Shown: positions 43,087-51,661, counted from the first letter of the stretch. The stretch: DNA of 64,000 nucleotides from Pseudoroseicyclus tamaricis (GCF_012070395.1 NZ_JAAFYS010000001.1:970001-1034000); one strand, 5' to 3'. Numbers and translations are program-made. Notes: generated from the sequence alone by a model not told the origin.

Positions 43087-43152
43087 ATGAGCCATCTTGA
43101 GAGCGTCGCCCGAGGCGCGGAGCCGCCCGTCATCGGCAGCGGCGCCACATGA
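43087..43152 (+). CDS. 21-codon upstream open frame coupled to the MaoC gene
   Basis: An ATG at 43087, preceded by GGGGGGA, opens a 21-residue peptide beginning [14 protein letters not shown]. Its TGA overlaps the MaoC ATG (ATGA), the same coupling used by the real genes around it. It fills most of the only 92-base gap in this part of the operon. It may be a leader peptide aiding MaoC translation or the eroded start of a lost gene. No homology is claimed. Confidence 0.35.
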   Translation: MSHLESVARGAEPPVIGSGAT

Positions 43153-43598
43153 GCGGGCGCCATTTCGAGGACTGGGCCATCGGCGAGACCATCGCCCATC
43201 CCGTCCACCGCACGGTGACGGAGACCGACAACCTCCTGCTGACGACACTCACCCTCAATCCGCAGCCGCTGCATCTTGATGCCGACTACGCGGCGGGCAC
43301 GGAGTTCGGGCAGATCGTGGTGAACGGGCTCTTCACCTTCTCGCTCATGATCGGCCTCTCGGTGGCGGAAACCACGCTCGGCACGCTCGTCGCCAACCTC
43401 GGCTACGACGCGGTGAAGATGCCGAAACCCGTCTTCATCGGTGACACCCTGCGGGCGGAGACGGAAGTCGCGGAGCTCCGGGACTCCCGGAGCCGCCCGA
43501 ATGCCGGCATCGTCACCTTCGCGCACCGGGCGCTCAATCAGCGGGGCGAGGTCGTCTGCACCTGCACCCGCACGGCGCTCGTGGCGCGGCGGGCATGA
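43149..43598 (+). CDS. MaoC-family hot-dog hydratase
   Basis: A 149-residue hot-dog protein. The catalytic segment reads [20 protein letters not shown], with H42; the Asp of classical (R)-hydratases (GDxNPxH) is Asn-type here (N37). I recall this L(T/N)xNxQPLH form from MaoC proteins found with CitE-like lyases, such as mesaconyl-CoA hydratases. It should add water to an enoyl-CoA to give the lyase substrate. It is coupled to the CitE-like gene (ATGA). Confidence 0.85.
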   Translation: MSGRHFEDWAIGETIAHPVHRTVTETDNLLLTTLTLNPQPLHLDADYAAGTEFGQIVVNGLFTFSLMIGLSVAETTLGTLVANLGYDAVKMPKPVFIGDTLRAETEVAELRDSRSRPNAGIVTFAHRALNQRGEVVCTCTRTALVARRA

Positions 43599-44425
43599 GG
43601 CTGCGCTCGCTCCTCTTCGTGCCGGGCGACCGGGCGGACCGCTTCGACAAGGCCGCCCGCTCCGGCGCCGACGCGCTGATCCTCGATCTGGAGGATTCCG
43701 TCTCCCCCGAGCGCAAGGCCGAGGCGCGCGGCGCCGTCGCCGCCTTCCTCTCCCGCCCGGGCCGGCCCCTGCCGCTCTTCGTGCGGGTCAATCCACTGGG
43801 AACGGAGGCGCTGGCGGAGGATCTCGCCATCGCCGCCGCCCGGCCCGACGGCCTCGTCCTGCCCAAGGCGGAGGGCGCGGCGGACGTGGCGGCGCTCGCG
43901 GAGCGGGCCGGGGGCCTGCCGATCCTGCCCATCGCGACGGAGACGCCCCGCGCCGTCTTCGCCCTCGGCTCCTACGCGGAGGCCGCGCCCCACCTCGCTG
44001 GCCTCACCTGGGGGGCGGAGGATCTGCCCGCCGCCATCGGCGCCACCGCCTCGCGGGACGAGGCCGGCTTTCTGCCGCCCTACCAGATGCTCCGCGCGCT
44101 GACGCTCTTCGCCGCCCACGCCGCCGGCGTGCCCGCCATCGAGACGGTGCACCCCGACATCGCCGATGAAGGCGGGCTGGCCCGCGTCGCCGCCGCCGCC
44201 CGCCGCGACGGCTTCACCGGGATGATGGCCATCCACCCCGCGCAGATCGCCGCCATCCACGCCGCCTTCACGCCGGGGGAGGCGGAGGTGGCAGCGGCGC
44301 GCGAGATCGTCGCCGCCTTCGCCGCGGCGCCGGGCGCCGGGGCGCTGCGGCTGGGCGGCAAGATGATCGACCGCCCGCACCTGACCGCCGCCCGGCGGCT
44401 GCTGGAGGCGGCGGAGAGCGGCTGA
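43595..44425 (+). CDS. CitE-like CoA lyase (HpcH/HpaI aldolase family)
   Basis: A 276-residue TIM-barrel lyase beginning [18 protein letters not shown], with the metal-site [35 protein letters not shown] and a C-terminal helical cap. CitE-like proteins cleave malyl-, beta-methylmalyl- or citramalyl-CoA to acetyl-CoA or propionyl-CoA plus glyoxylate or pyruvate. Directly after MaoC it forms a hydratase-lyase pair, and with the co-regulated CoA-transferase a complete activation-hydration-cleavage set. Confidence 0.87.
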   Translation: MRLRSLLFVPGDRADRFDKAARSGADALILDLEDSVSPERKAEARGAVAAFLSRPGRPLPLFVRVNPLGTEALAEDLAIAAARPDGLVLPKAEGAADVAALAERAGGLPILPIATETPRAVFALGSYAEAAPHLAGLTWGAEDLPAAIGATASRDEAGFLPPYQMLRALTLFAAHAAGVPAIETVHPDIADEGGLARVAAAARRDGFTGMMAIHPAQIAAIHAAFTPGEAEVAAAREIVAAFAAAPGAGALRLGGKMIDRPHLTAARRLLEAAESG

Positions 44426-44502
44426 AGGGGGCCGATAGCTCTGGCGCGCCGGTCGGAAGCAGTTATCATGAAACCATGTTCACTGCCCCCGAAAGGCCTG
44501 CC

Positions 44503-46014
44503 ATGCCCAAGCGCGTCCTCTTCGCCGGCCTCTTCCATGAGACCCACACCTTCCTCGCCCAGAAGAGCGACCTGTCGCTCTTCCGCCGCTCGCTCTTCCA
44601 CGAGGGCCACGAGATACTCGAGAAGACCCGCGGCAATGCCTCCCCGGCGGACGGCTTTCTCTCCGTCGCCGATGACCAGGGCTGGGAGGTCCTGCCCTCC
44701 ATCCAGATGGGCGCCGGCCCCGGCGGCATGGTGACGGAAGAGGTGATCGAGACCTTCGAGGCCCGCTTCTACGCCGATCTCGAACGGCTGGCGGGAGAGA
44801 TTGACGGCATCTTCCTCGTCCTCCACGGCGCGATGGTCAGCGAAGAGCGCGACGACGTCGAGGCGACGATCCTGCAGGGCGTGCAGGCGCGGCTGCGCGC
44901 TGCCGGCGTGGAGGTCCCTGTGGTCGGCGTGCTCGACCTGCACGGCAACATCTCCGACGCCTGCACCGAGAATTCCACGATGCTCGTCGCCTACCGTGAG
45001 AACCCGCACACGGATGCGCGGGCGACGGCGGTGCGGGCCGCCGGCTTCCTCGGGCAGCTGATGGATGGGCTCAAGGTCTCCCAGGTCAACCGGCAGACGC
45101 CCTACGTCCTGCCGCCCACCGGCGTCGGCACGGCGGCGGACCCGATGCGCGCCATGCTGGCGCGGGCGAGGGCCATCGAGGCGGAGGCGTCCGAGATCGT
45201 CAACATCAACGTCATGGCCGGTTATGCCTATGCCGACATCCCCATGGCCGGCGTCTCCTTCTCCGCCGCCACCACGGGCGATCCGGCCGCGGCCGAGGCC
45301 CGGCTGGCGGAGCTGGAGGAGGTGCTGACGGCCCATCTCTCCGAAGGCTACCCGGCGGAGGCGTCGCTGGCCGACGCGCTGGCCGAGGCCGATGCGCTAC
45401 CGCCCGGCGAGGGGCCGGTGCTCTTGATCGAGCCGGCGGACAATATCGGCGGCGGCACCCCCGGCGACGCGACCGGGGTGCTGGGCCCGCTGCTGGAGAC
45501 GGGCCGCACCGGCATCGTCGCCATGATCTGCGACCCCGAGAGCGTCGCCGCTTGCCGCGCCGCGGGCCTCGGCGCGGAGGTGGACCTGATGGTCGGCGGC
45601 AAGACGGACGATCAGCATGGGAGCCCGGTGCCCTTCGCCGGGCAGGTGCGGACCCTGACGGACGGCCGCTTCGAGCTGGAGAACAAGCAGAGCCACGCCG
45701 CCTCGATGGGCGGCGCGCTGATCGACATGGGGCCGAGCGCGGTGGTGGAGAACGGGCAGGCGGTGATCCTGCTGACCTCCATCAAGACCGCGCCGATGGA
45801 TCTCGGCCAGCTCCACAGCCAGGGCATCGCGCCGGAGGAGGCGGCGTATATCGTCATCAAGGCGGCCGTCTCCCACAAGGCCGCCTACGATGCCATTGCG
45901 CGGGCGCAGATCTACGTCGACAGCGTGGGCCTGTGCACGTCGAACCTCACGCGGCTCCCTTACCGCAAGCTGACCGGCAAGCGGATCTCGCTCACCGCCA
46001 CCGCCGGCGGCTGA
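44503..46014 (+). CDS. M81-family metallopeptidase (MlrC-like)
   Basis: A 503-residue protein. The metal site is in GLFHETHTF (H12, E13, H15) with VLDLHGNIS and the later ENPHTDARAT; the MlrC C-terminal domain begins near 310 (GPVLLIEPADNIGGGTPGD). MlrC of microcystin degradation is the named member; most relatives act on unknown amides. I use the ATG at 44503, which starts right at the conserved fold; 44476 would add nine residues. The 77 bases before it hold no clear promoter. Confidence 0.85.
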   Translation: MPKRVLFAGLFHETHTFLAQKSDLSLFRRSLFHEGHEILEKTRGNASPADGFLSVADDQGWEVLPSIQMGAGPGGMVTEEVIETFEARFYADLERLAGEIDGIFLVLHGAMVSEERDDVEATILQGVQARLRAAGVEVPVVGVLDLHGNISDACTENSTMLVAYRENPHTDARATAVRAAGFLGQLMDGLKVSQVNRQTPYVLPPTGVGTAADPMRAMLARARAIEAEASEIVNINVMAGYAYADIPMAGVSFSAATTGDPAAAEARLAELEEVLTAHLSEGYPAEASLADALAEADALPPGEGPVLLIEPADNIGGGTPGDATGVLGPLLETGRTGIVAMICDPESVAACRAAGLGAEVDLMVGGKTDDQHGSPVPFAGQVRTLTDGRFELENKQSHAASMGGALIDMGPSAVVENGQAVILLTSIKTAPMDLGQLHSQGIAPEEAAYIVIKAAVSHKAAYDAIARAQIYVDSVGLCTSNLTRLPYRKLTGKRISLTATAGG

Positions 46015-46015
46015 G

Positions 46016-47101
46016 ATGCGCCTCGGCGAGCCCTTCACTATCTATGCCAACCCGGCGCCGCTGCTCCTCTCCCGGCAGGCGGCCTTCCCGGGGCTGGTGA
46101 GCCTCGGCGGCGGCGAGCTCTTGGCGATGTTCTCCATCGGGCAGGCCTTCGACGCCGCCGACATGCGCAGCCACACCTGCCGCAGCCGCGATGGCGGGCG
46201 GACGTGGAGCGCGCCCGTGCCGATGCACGGCGGCACGGCGCTGGAATCGGAGAGCTTCAAGCCGGTGCGCCTGCCGGACGGGCGTCTCCTCGCCACCGGC
46301 TACGTCTTCGAGCGGCCCGACATGGTGACCCCCATCGTCGACCCGGCGACGCGCCGCATCCTGCCGCTGGTCACCAAGGCCGCGTGGTCCTCCGACGACG
46401 GCGCGACGTGGAGCGTGCCGCGCCCCTTCGATGCCGACGCGCCGCTGGAGCTCTCCGGCCCCGCCCTCGTCACCTCGGACGGCCGGCTCCTCGCCGCCGG
46501 GGCACCGTTCCACCTCGGCACCGAGGGCCACGAGGGCTGGCTGATCGAGAGCCGCGACGGCGGCGGGAGCTGGCAGAGGCTCTCCGTCTTCTACCGCTCA
46601 CCCGGCGGCAGGGTGGCGCCGTGGGAGTGCCGGCTGGCGGAGCTGGGGCCGGGGCGGATCGCGGTGCTCTTCTGGGCCTATGACACGGCCGCCGATCGCA
46701 ACCTCGACAATCACCTCGTCCTCTCCGAGGATGGGGGGCAGAGCTTCGGTCCCGCCCTCGCCACCGGCATCATGGGGCAGGCGTCGAACCTGATGCCCTT
46801 GAACCTCACGCCTCCGGGGGAGAGCGAGATCCTGACGATCCACTGCCACCGCGCGCCGCCCGTCAGCCTGACGCTCCGGCGCCTCGCCCTCACAGGCGAG
46901 GTGCGCGAAGAGGCCGACATCTTCACCGCCGAGGCGATGGGGGCGGCGACGGGCAACATCTCCGCCCAGTTCGGCTCGCTGAAGTTCGGCCAGCCCTCGC
47001 TCACGCGCCTGTCGCAGACGGAGGCGCTGGCAGCCTGGTGGCAGGTGGAAGATTGCCAGCACGTCATCAAGGGCGCCCGGATCGAGCTGGGGAGCGCCTG
47101 A
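46016..47101 (+). CDS. BNR/Asp-box repeat protein (sialidase-like fold)
   Basis: A 361-residue beta-propeller. Four Asp boxes are visible: SRDGGRTWS, SSDDGATWS, SRDGGGSWQ and SEDGGQSFG. No signal peptide is present, so it should stay in the cytoplasm, unlike secreted sialidases. The sialidase arginine triad and FRIP motif cannot be assigned with confidence; it may be a non-sialidase hydrolase or binding protein. It begins one base after the M81 gene and ends four bases before the MFS gene. Confidence 0.8.
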   Translation: MRLGEPFTIYANPAPLLLSRQAAFPGLVSLGGGELLAMFSIGQAFDAADMRSHTCRSRDGGRTWSAPVPMHGGTALESESFKPVRLPDGRLLATGYVFERPDMVTPIVDPATRRILPLVTKAAWSSDDGATWSVPRPFDADAPLELSGPALVTSDGRLLAAGAPFHLGTEGHEGWLIESRDGGGSWQRLSVFYRSPGGRVAPWECRLAELGPGRIAVLFWAYDTAADRNLDNHLVLSEDGGQSFGPALATGIMGQASNLMPLNLTPPGESEILTIHCHRAPPVSLTLRRLALTGEVREEADIFTAEAMGAATGNISAQFGSLKFGQPSLTRLSQTEALAAWWQVEDCQHVIKGARIELGSA

Positions 47102-47105
47102 CGCG

Positions 47106-49352
47106 ATGGACGGGGAGGAGCCACCGGCCGAACCGGCCGTCCAGAGCGATTTCGACAAGCTGCGGCGGATCCCGTGGTTCTACTCGCAGGTGGTGCTCAC
47201 CTCGACGGCGGTCCTGTGCACCGTCACCGCGCCGCTCACCCTCTTCGCCGCCGAGATGGGGCTGGGGGAGGGGCAGATCGGTGTCCTCGGCGGCATCATG
47301 CCCTTCCTTCAGGTCGCGGGCCTGCTGGCGCTGCCCGTCATCGGGCGCTTCGGCTCCCGCCGGGTGGCGGCCTCGGCGCTGACGGCGCGCTACGGCTTTC
47401 TCTGCCTGTTCTTCCTGACGCCCTTCTTCCTTGGCGACGTCGATGTCGTCTTCGCCATCCTCCTCGTCGCCATGACCGGCTTCGCGCTCTGCCGGGCGAC
47501 GGCGGAGGCGGCGCTGATCCCGTGGAGCCAGGAGTTCATCCCCCGCGCCATCCGGGGCCGGGTGGCGGGGCGCAACGCGCTGATCTACCTGCCGGTGGCG
47601 CTGGTGGTGAGCTGGCTCATCCGCTGGTGGCTGGACGGGCAGACGGGGCTCTGGCGCTTCTACCCCGTCTTCGCCGCCGGCATCCTCTGCGGCATCGCCG
47701 GCTCCCTCTCCCTCCTCGGGCTGCGCGGCGGCGCCCCCGCCGCCCGCGGGCGCCGGGCGGGGCCACGGCTGCGGGCGCTGGCGGAGCCCTTGGGGGACAG
47801 GAACTTCCTCGTCTTCCTCGCCGCCTCGGGGACGCAGTACCTGATCCTCGCGGCGCTCAACCTCTTCCTGCTGCTGTTCTTCCGTGACCTCGGCATGCGC
47901 TCGGGGGAGCTGGTCTTCCTCTCCGCCCTGACGCCCGTGGGCGCCGCGCTCGGCACGCTGGCGGCGGGCTGGCTGGTGGATCGCTACGGGACGCGGCCGG
48001 TGTTCCTCACCCTCATCGGCGGGCAGATCCTGCTCTTCCTCGCGCTGCCCTTCATGACGGCGGAGATGGGCGGGCTGGCGGTGCTGGTGGCGGTGGCCTT
48101 CTTCTTCTTCGGCCTCTTCGCGCAGACGGCGATGGCGATCGGCGGCGTCTACATGCTCAACGTCGTGCCGCCCGCCTCGAAGGAGGCGTTCACGACGCTG
48201 CATTACATCACCGTCGGCCTCGTCGGCGGGGCGGCGACCGTCTTCGCCGGGATGCTGCTGGCGCGGCTCTCGCTCGCGCCGCTGACGCTCTTCGGCCATG
48301 CCTTCGCGCCCTTCACGGTGCTCTTCGCGCTGGCGGCCATGCTCTCCCTCGTTGCCGCCGCCGCCTTCTATGCGCTGCGCGAGGAAGGCGGGCTATCGGT
48401 GCGCGACTTCTTCGCCAACTTCTCCACCGGCAGCCCGGTCCGCGCGCTCGTCGGCATCCAGCGCATCGCCGGCCCGACGTCGGAGGATCGGCGCCGTGAG
48501 CTGGCCTATGGCCTCGGCGCGCTGCGCAGCCCGCTGGCCAAGCGCGAGCTGATCGAGGCGCTGAGCGATCCCTCCTTCGATGTGCGCCACGAGGCGGTGC
48601 AATCGCTCGGCCACCTCGCCCCGCATGAGGATGTCGTGGCCGCCCTCAGCGAGGTGCTCGGCTACGACGGGCTGGTGGAGCTGCAATACGCGGCCATCGC
48701 CTCCCTCGGGCGGCTGAAGGCACGGGGTGCGGCGGCGCAGGTCGCGGCCTTCCTCGGCAGCGACAACCCGCTGCTGCGCGCCCGGGCTCTCCGCGCGCTG
48801 GGCGAGATGGGGGCGGTGGAGGCGCTCCCGGGCCTGCGCGCCGCGCTGGCGGAGGATCCGCATCTCGACTGCCGCCTCGCCGCCGTCTCCGCCCTCGGCA
48901 AACTGCGCGACGAGGAGAGCCTCGGCGGGCAGGTGGAGATCTACTGCGAGCAGGTGGCGGACGAGCACGCGATGGCCGAGCCGCGCTCGAAGGTGGTGCT
49001 GCTGGCGCTGGCCAAGATCATCGGGGTGGAGGAGAGCTTCGCCCGCGACTGGCTGAGCGAGCAGAAGGCGCCGGGGCAGGTGCCGCCCGACCTGATGCTG
49101 CGGCTGGCGCGGATGCTGCGCCGCCAGAACGAGGCGCAGCTGCTCAAGCGCGCCGCCGGCCGCTACCGCGCCGAGGCGCCGGGGGAGGCATGGATGGCGG
49201 CGCTGACGCTGCGCCCGCTGATCTCCGGCTCGGGCCACCCCGATGCCGGCAAGGTACGCGAGCTGATCGACGGGGTGGCGGGCATCAAGGCGCCGCACCC
49301 GGCGCTACTGATCCTCGTGCTGCTCGGCGCGCGGCGCGTCCTACGCAAGTAG
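47106..49352 (+). CDS. MFS transporter fused to C-terminal HEAT repeats
   Basis: A 748-residue fusion. Residues about 20-430 form a 12-helix MFS transporter, with the loop-2/3 region IGRFGSRRVAASALTARYG and a second-half counterpart AGWLVDRYGTRPVF. After the last helix (about 400-420) come HEAT-like repeats from 450 to about 650, for example SDPSFDVRHEAVQSLGHLAP, LVELQYAAIASLGRLKARG, NPLLRARALRALGEMGAVEA and DCRLAAVSALGKL. The repeats lie on the cytoplasmic side. Last gene of the operon; it may export a product or import a related substrate, with HEAT repeats as a docking surface. Confidence 0.85.
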   Translation: MDGEEPPAEPAVQSDFDKLRRIPWFYSQVVLTSTAVLCTVTAPLTLFAAEMGLGEGQIGVLGGIMPFLQVAGLLALPVIGRFGSRRVAASALTARYGFLCLFFLTPFFLGDVDVVFAILLVAMTGFALCRATAEAALIPWSQEFIPRAIRGRVAGRNALIYLPVALVVSWLIRWWLDGQTGLWRFYPVFAAGILCGIAGSLSLLGLRGGAPAARGRRAGPRLRALAEPLGDRNFLVFLAASGTQYLILAALNLFLLLFFRDLGMRSGELVFLSALTPVGAALGTLAAGWLVDRYGTRPVFLTLIGGQILLFLALPFMTAEMGGLAVLVAVAFFFFGLFAQTAMAIGGVYMLNVVPPASKEAFTTLHYITVGLVGGAATVFAGMLLARLSLAPLTLFGHAFAPFTVLFALAAMLSLVAAAAFYALREEGGLSVRDFFANFSTGSPVRALVGIQRIAGPTSEDRRRELAYGLGALRSPLAKRELIEALSDPSFDVRHEAVQSLGHLAPHEDVVAALSEVLGYDGLVELQYAAIASLGRLKARGAAAQVAAFLGSDNPLLRARALRALGEMGAVEALPGLRAALAEDPHLDCRLAAVSALGKLRDEESLGGQVEIYCEQVADEHAMAEPRSKVVLLALAKIIGVEESFARDWLSEQKAPGQVPPDLMLRLARMLRRQNEAQLLKRAAGRYRAEAPGEAWMAALTLRPLISGSGHPDAGKVRELIDGVAGIKAPHPALLILVLLGARRVLRK

Positions 49353-49367
49353 CGCGCCGCGGCGGGC

Positions 49368-49413
49368 CACGGAAATCGCGCGATTTCCGTGCACGAATTT
49401 CGCGCGAAATTCG
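49368..49413. repeat. Paired palindrome element, copy 2
   Basis: Between convergent genes. The first palindrome (49368-49391, 24 bp, core GGAAATCGCGCGATTTCC flanked by CAC and GTG) is followed through GTGCAC by CGAATTTCGCGCGAAATTCG (49394-49413). It has the same plan as 5134-5177 but different arms, each still self-complementary. Likely a bidirectional transcript end or REP-like site. Confidence 0.85.
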
Positions 49414-49432
49414 GGGCCTCCGGGGCCGGCGC

Positions 49433-50245
49433 TCAGGCCAGTGCGGTGCCGGCGAGCCCGGCCTCCACCGTCAGGACGGCATCGACCAGCGCCTTCGTCT
49501 CCGGCGCCTTGGGCATCCGGAAGAGATCCATCGGCGGGCCGGCCTCGACGATGCGCCCCGAGGCGATGACCGAGACGCGGGAGGTGGAGTAGGCGACGAC
49601 CGAGAGGTCATGGGCGATCAGCACCAGCGACAGGCCGAGGTCCCGTGTCAGGTCCTTCAACAGGTTCAGCACCTGCGCCTGGATCGAGACGTCGAGGGCC
49701 GAGACCGGCTCGTCGGCGATCAGCACCCGCGGCCCCGGCATCAGCGCCCGGGCGATGGCGATGCGCTGCAGCTGCCCGCCGGAGAACTCGTGGGGATAGC
49801 GCTCCAGCGCCGCCGGCGTCAGGCCCACCTGGCCGATCACCTCGTGCATCCGGGCGACGTGGTCGCCTTCCACTCTCAGGCTCCGCATCGGCTCCAGCAG
49901 CGCCGTGCCGACCTTCATGCGCGGGTCGAGGGAGGAGCGGGGGTTCTGCATCACCACCTGCACGCCGCGGCGGAAGGCGGCGCGGCGGGCAGGCGGCGCG
50001 GCCCAGACGCTCTGCTCTTCGAAGAGGACCTGCCCCTCCTGCGGTTGTTCCAGCCCGGTGAGGATGCGGGTGAGGGTCGTCTTGCCGGCCCCGGATTCGC
50101 CGACGAGGCCGACCGCCTCGCCCTGGCCCACGGCGAAATCCACCTTGTCGAGAACCGTCAGCCGGGGCTTGGGCGCGAAGAGGGTCTGCCGGGCCAGCGT
50201 GTAGATCTGGCTGACGCCGCGCATCTCCAGCAGCGGGGCGCTCAT
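49433..50245 (-). CDS. Orphan peptide-type ABC transporter ATPase (DppF-like)
   Basis: A 270-residue ATPase that looks intact: Walker A GESGAGKTT, signature FSGGQLQRIAIARAL, Walker B VLIADEPVSALD, H-loop LIAHDLSVV. The start MSAPLLEMRGVSQIYTLARQ is typical of DppF. Its ATG overlaps the stop of a truncated DppD remnant (ATGA), so it was the last gene of a peptide importer operon whose upstream genes are gone. Without permeases and promoter it is probably silent or shares partners encoded elsewhere. Confidence 0.85.
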   Translation of the reverse strand: MSAPLLEMRGVSQIYTLARQTLFAPKPRLTVLDKVDFAVGQGEAVGLVGESGAGKTTLTRILTGLEQPQEGQVLFEEQSVWAAPPARRAAFRRGVQVVMQNPRSSLDPRMKVGTALLEPMRSLRVEGDHVARMHEVIGQVGLTPAALERYPHEFSGGQLQRIAIARALMPGPRVLIADEPVSALDVSIQAQVLNLLKDLTRDLGLSLVLIAHDLSVVAYSTSRVSVIASGRIVEAGPPMDLFRMPKAPETKALVDAVLTVEAGLAGTALA

Positions 50246-50521
50246 GCCTCCGCCTCCCGAGGGGCCGGGGCTTCCTCCTCCACCGGGTGCCAGCAGGCGA
50301 CGCCGTCGGAGCGGCCGGTCAGCTCGGGCATCTCGCGCCGGCATTTCTCGCTCGCCGCCGGGCAGCGGGGTGGAAGGCGCAGCCGGAGGGCAGGGATTGA
50401 GGGGCGGGACCATGCCGGGGATTGAGGGCAGGCGGGTGGGGCCATCCTCGGTGATATTGTCCATCGTCGGCTGCGAGTAGCGCAGGCCGCGCGTGTAGTG
50501 GTGCCGGAAACTGGGTTCAGT
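50242..50521 (-). pseudogene. Truncated DppD-like ATPase, C-terminal remnant with frameshifts
   Basis: Only the C-terminal Cys-rich domain remains. It reads [11 protein letters not shown] and RLPSIPGMVPPL in one frame, LPSGCAFH in a second, and PRCPAASEKCRREMPEL followed by VACWHP in a third. Together these give the oligopeptide-transporter C-terminal motif. The two frame changes (near 50395 and 50369) both look like loss of one C from a C run, so sequencing error there is possible. The missing ATPase core and promoter are real: unrelated SDR sequence begins at about 50523. Confidence 0.75.
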
Positions 50522-50522
50522 C

Positions 50523-50669
50523 ATGAATAGCCGGATCGGCCAGCCGGCGGATATCGGCGGGGCGGCCGTCTTCCTCGCCGTTGACGAAGCCCGCTACATC
50601 ACCGGGCAGATGCTATATATAGACGGCGGCATCATCGCTAATCAGATATCTTGGGAAGACCTGTCGTGA
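50523..50669 (+). pseudogene. Truncated short-chain dehydrogenase, C-terminal remnant
   Basis: A 48-codon stretch reads [20 protein letters not shown] then [18 protein letters not shown], the normal last part of an SDR (RIGxPEDIAxAxxFLASDEAxYITGQxLxVDGG). The Rossmann core and YxxxK site are absent. The ATG at 50523 is probably fortuitous. The stop overlaps the GntR start (GTGA), showing that the SDR and GntR genes once formed an operon. Confidence 0.8.
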
Positions 50670-51661
50670 ACAAGGCGATCGCCCCCCGCCACCTGCAACT
50701 GCGCGAGATGCTGCTGCGCCGCTGGAAGGCCAATGGCCTGAAGGTGGGTGACCGGATCGAATCCCAGAACGAGATCATCAAGTTCTGCCAGTTCTCGCTC
50801 ATAACCGTGGTGAAGACGCTGAAGGACCTCGAGGCAGAGGGCGTCATCCGCCGGCAGGTCGGCAAGGGCTCCTTCCTCGTCCGCGCGCCGTGGGCGGAGG
50901 CCTTCTACCGCATCGGCTTCTTCTACAACCGCGACGTCGTGGGCGGCGGCATCTTCGACAACGTCTTCTACACGCGCATGGTCATGGCCTTCGAGAAGCA
51001 GGTGGTCAGCGACGGGCATGCCTTCATCATGGGCTCCTTCCGGCATGGCAACATGCCGGTGGAGGTGTTCGAGGCGCTGGATGTCGTCGTCCTCACCTCC
51101 GTCACCGACGAGACGGGGCTCGACGTGATCGACAGGGTGGCGAGCCAGGTCTGCCTGATCGACCACGTGGTCGATCACCCGCGCGTCCATTCCTACCGCA
51201 TCGACTTCGCCCCCGCCTTCCGCGCCATGGTGGCGCATCACGGGGGCCGGCCGGCGCGCTACCTCTACATCGACAGCGAGCTGCCGACGCAGGAACTGGC
51301 GGCGCGGCGGCGCTGGGCGGAAGACGCCGTGGCGGATGCGCCCGAGGGCAGCAGCCTGCGGATGCTGAAGATCGACCCCGAAAGCCGCAGCGCCGCCAAT
51401 GCCGAGGCCCTGCGCGCCGAGCTGGAGGCGCATCCGGCCGATGTCATCTTCGGCCACGCCAATGCCGAGTGGGAGCAGTCGCTGGAAGAGCTTGCCCCCG
51501 GCGCGGCGCTCTACCCGATGTCGCTCGATCCGGCGCAGCGGGGCTTCACCGTCGATGCCGCCGGCTGGATGGCCGACGTCCTGCCGCGCATCTACGCCAA
51601 TTTCGAGGACAGGCAGGCGGAGGGGCAGATCCACGCCCACACCGCGACCTTCCACCCCTGA
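50666..51661 (+). CDS. GntR-type regulator with periplasmic-binding-protein-like sensor domain
   Basis: A 331-residue regulator. The N-terminal winged helix ([41 protein letters not shown]) is GntR-like; from about 75 a LacI-type sensor fold follows ([39 protein letters not shown]). The GTG at 50666, with GGGAAG eight bases upstream, is preferred to a TTG at 50651. It overlaps the stop of the SDR remnant. The original target operon promoter was probably lost with the SDR 5' half. Confidence 0.82.
   Translation: MNKAIAPRHLQLREMLLRRWKANGLKVGDRIESQNEIIKFCQFSLITVVKTLKDLEAEGVIRRQVGKGSFLVRAPWAEAFYRIGFFYNRDVVGGGIFDNVFYTRMVMAFEKQVVSDGHAFIMGSFRHGNMPVEVFEALDVVVLTSVTDETGLDVIDRVASQVCLIDHVVDHPRVHSYRIDFAPAFRAMVAHHGGRPARYLYIDSELPTQELAARRRWAEDAVADAPEGSSLRMLKIDPESRSAANAEALRAELEAHPADVIFGHANAEWEQSLEELAPGAALYPMSLDPAQRGFTVDAAGWMADVLPRIYANFEDRQAEGQIHAHTATFHP

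Noticed and set aside
46016-47101. Secreted sialidase
   Set aside because: No signal peptide, and the sialidase-specific catalytic residues could not be assigned.
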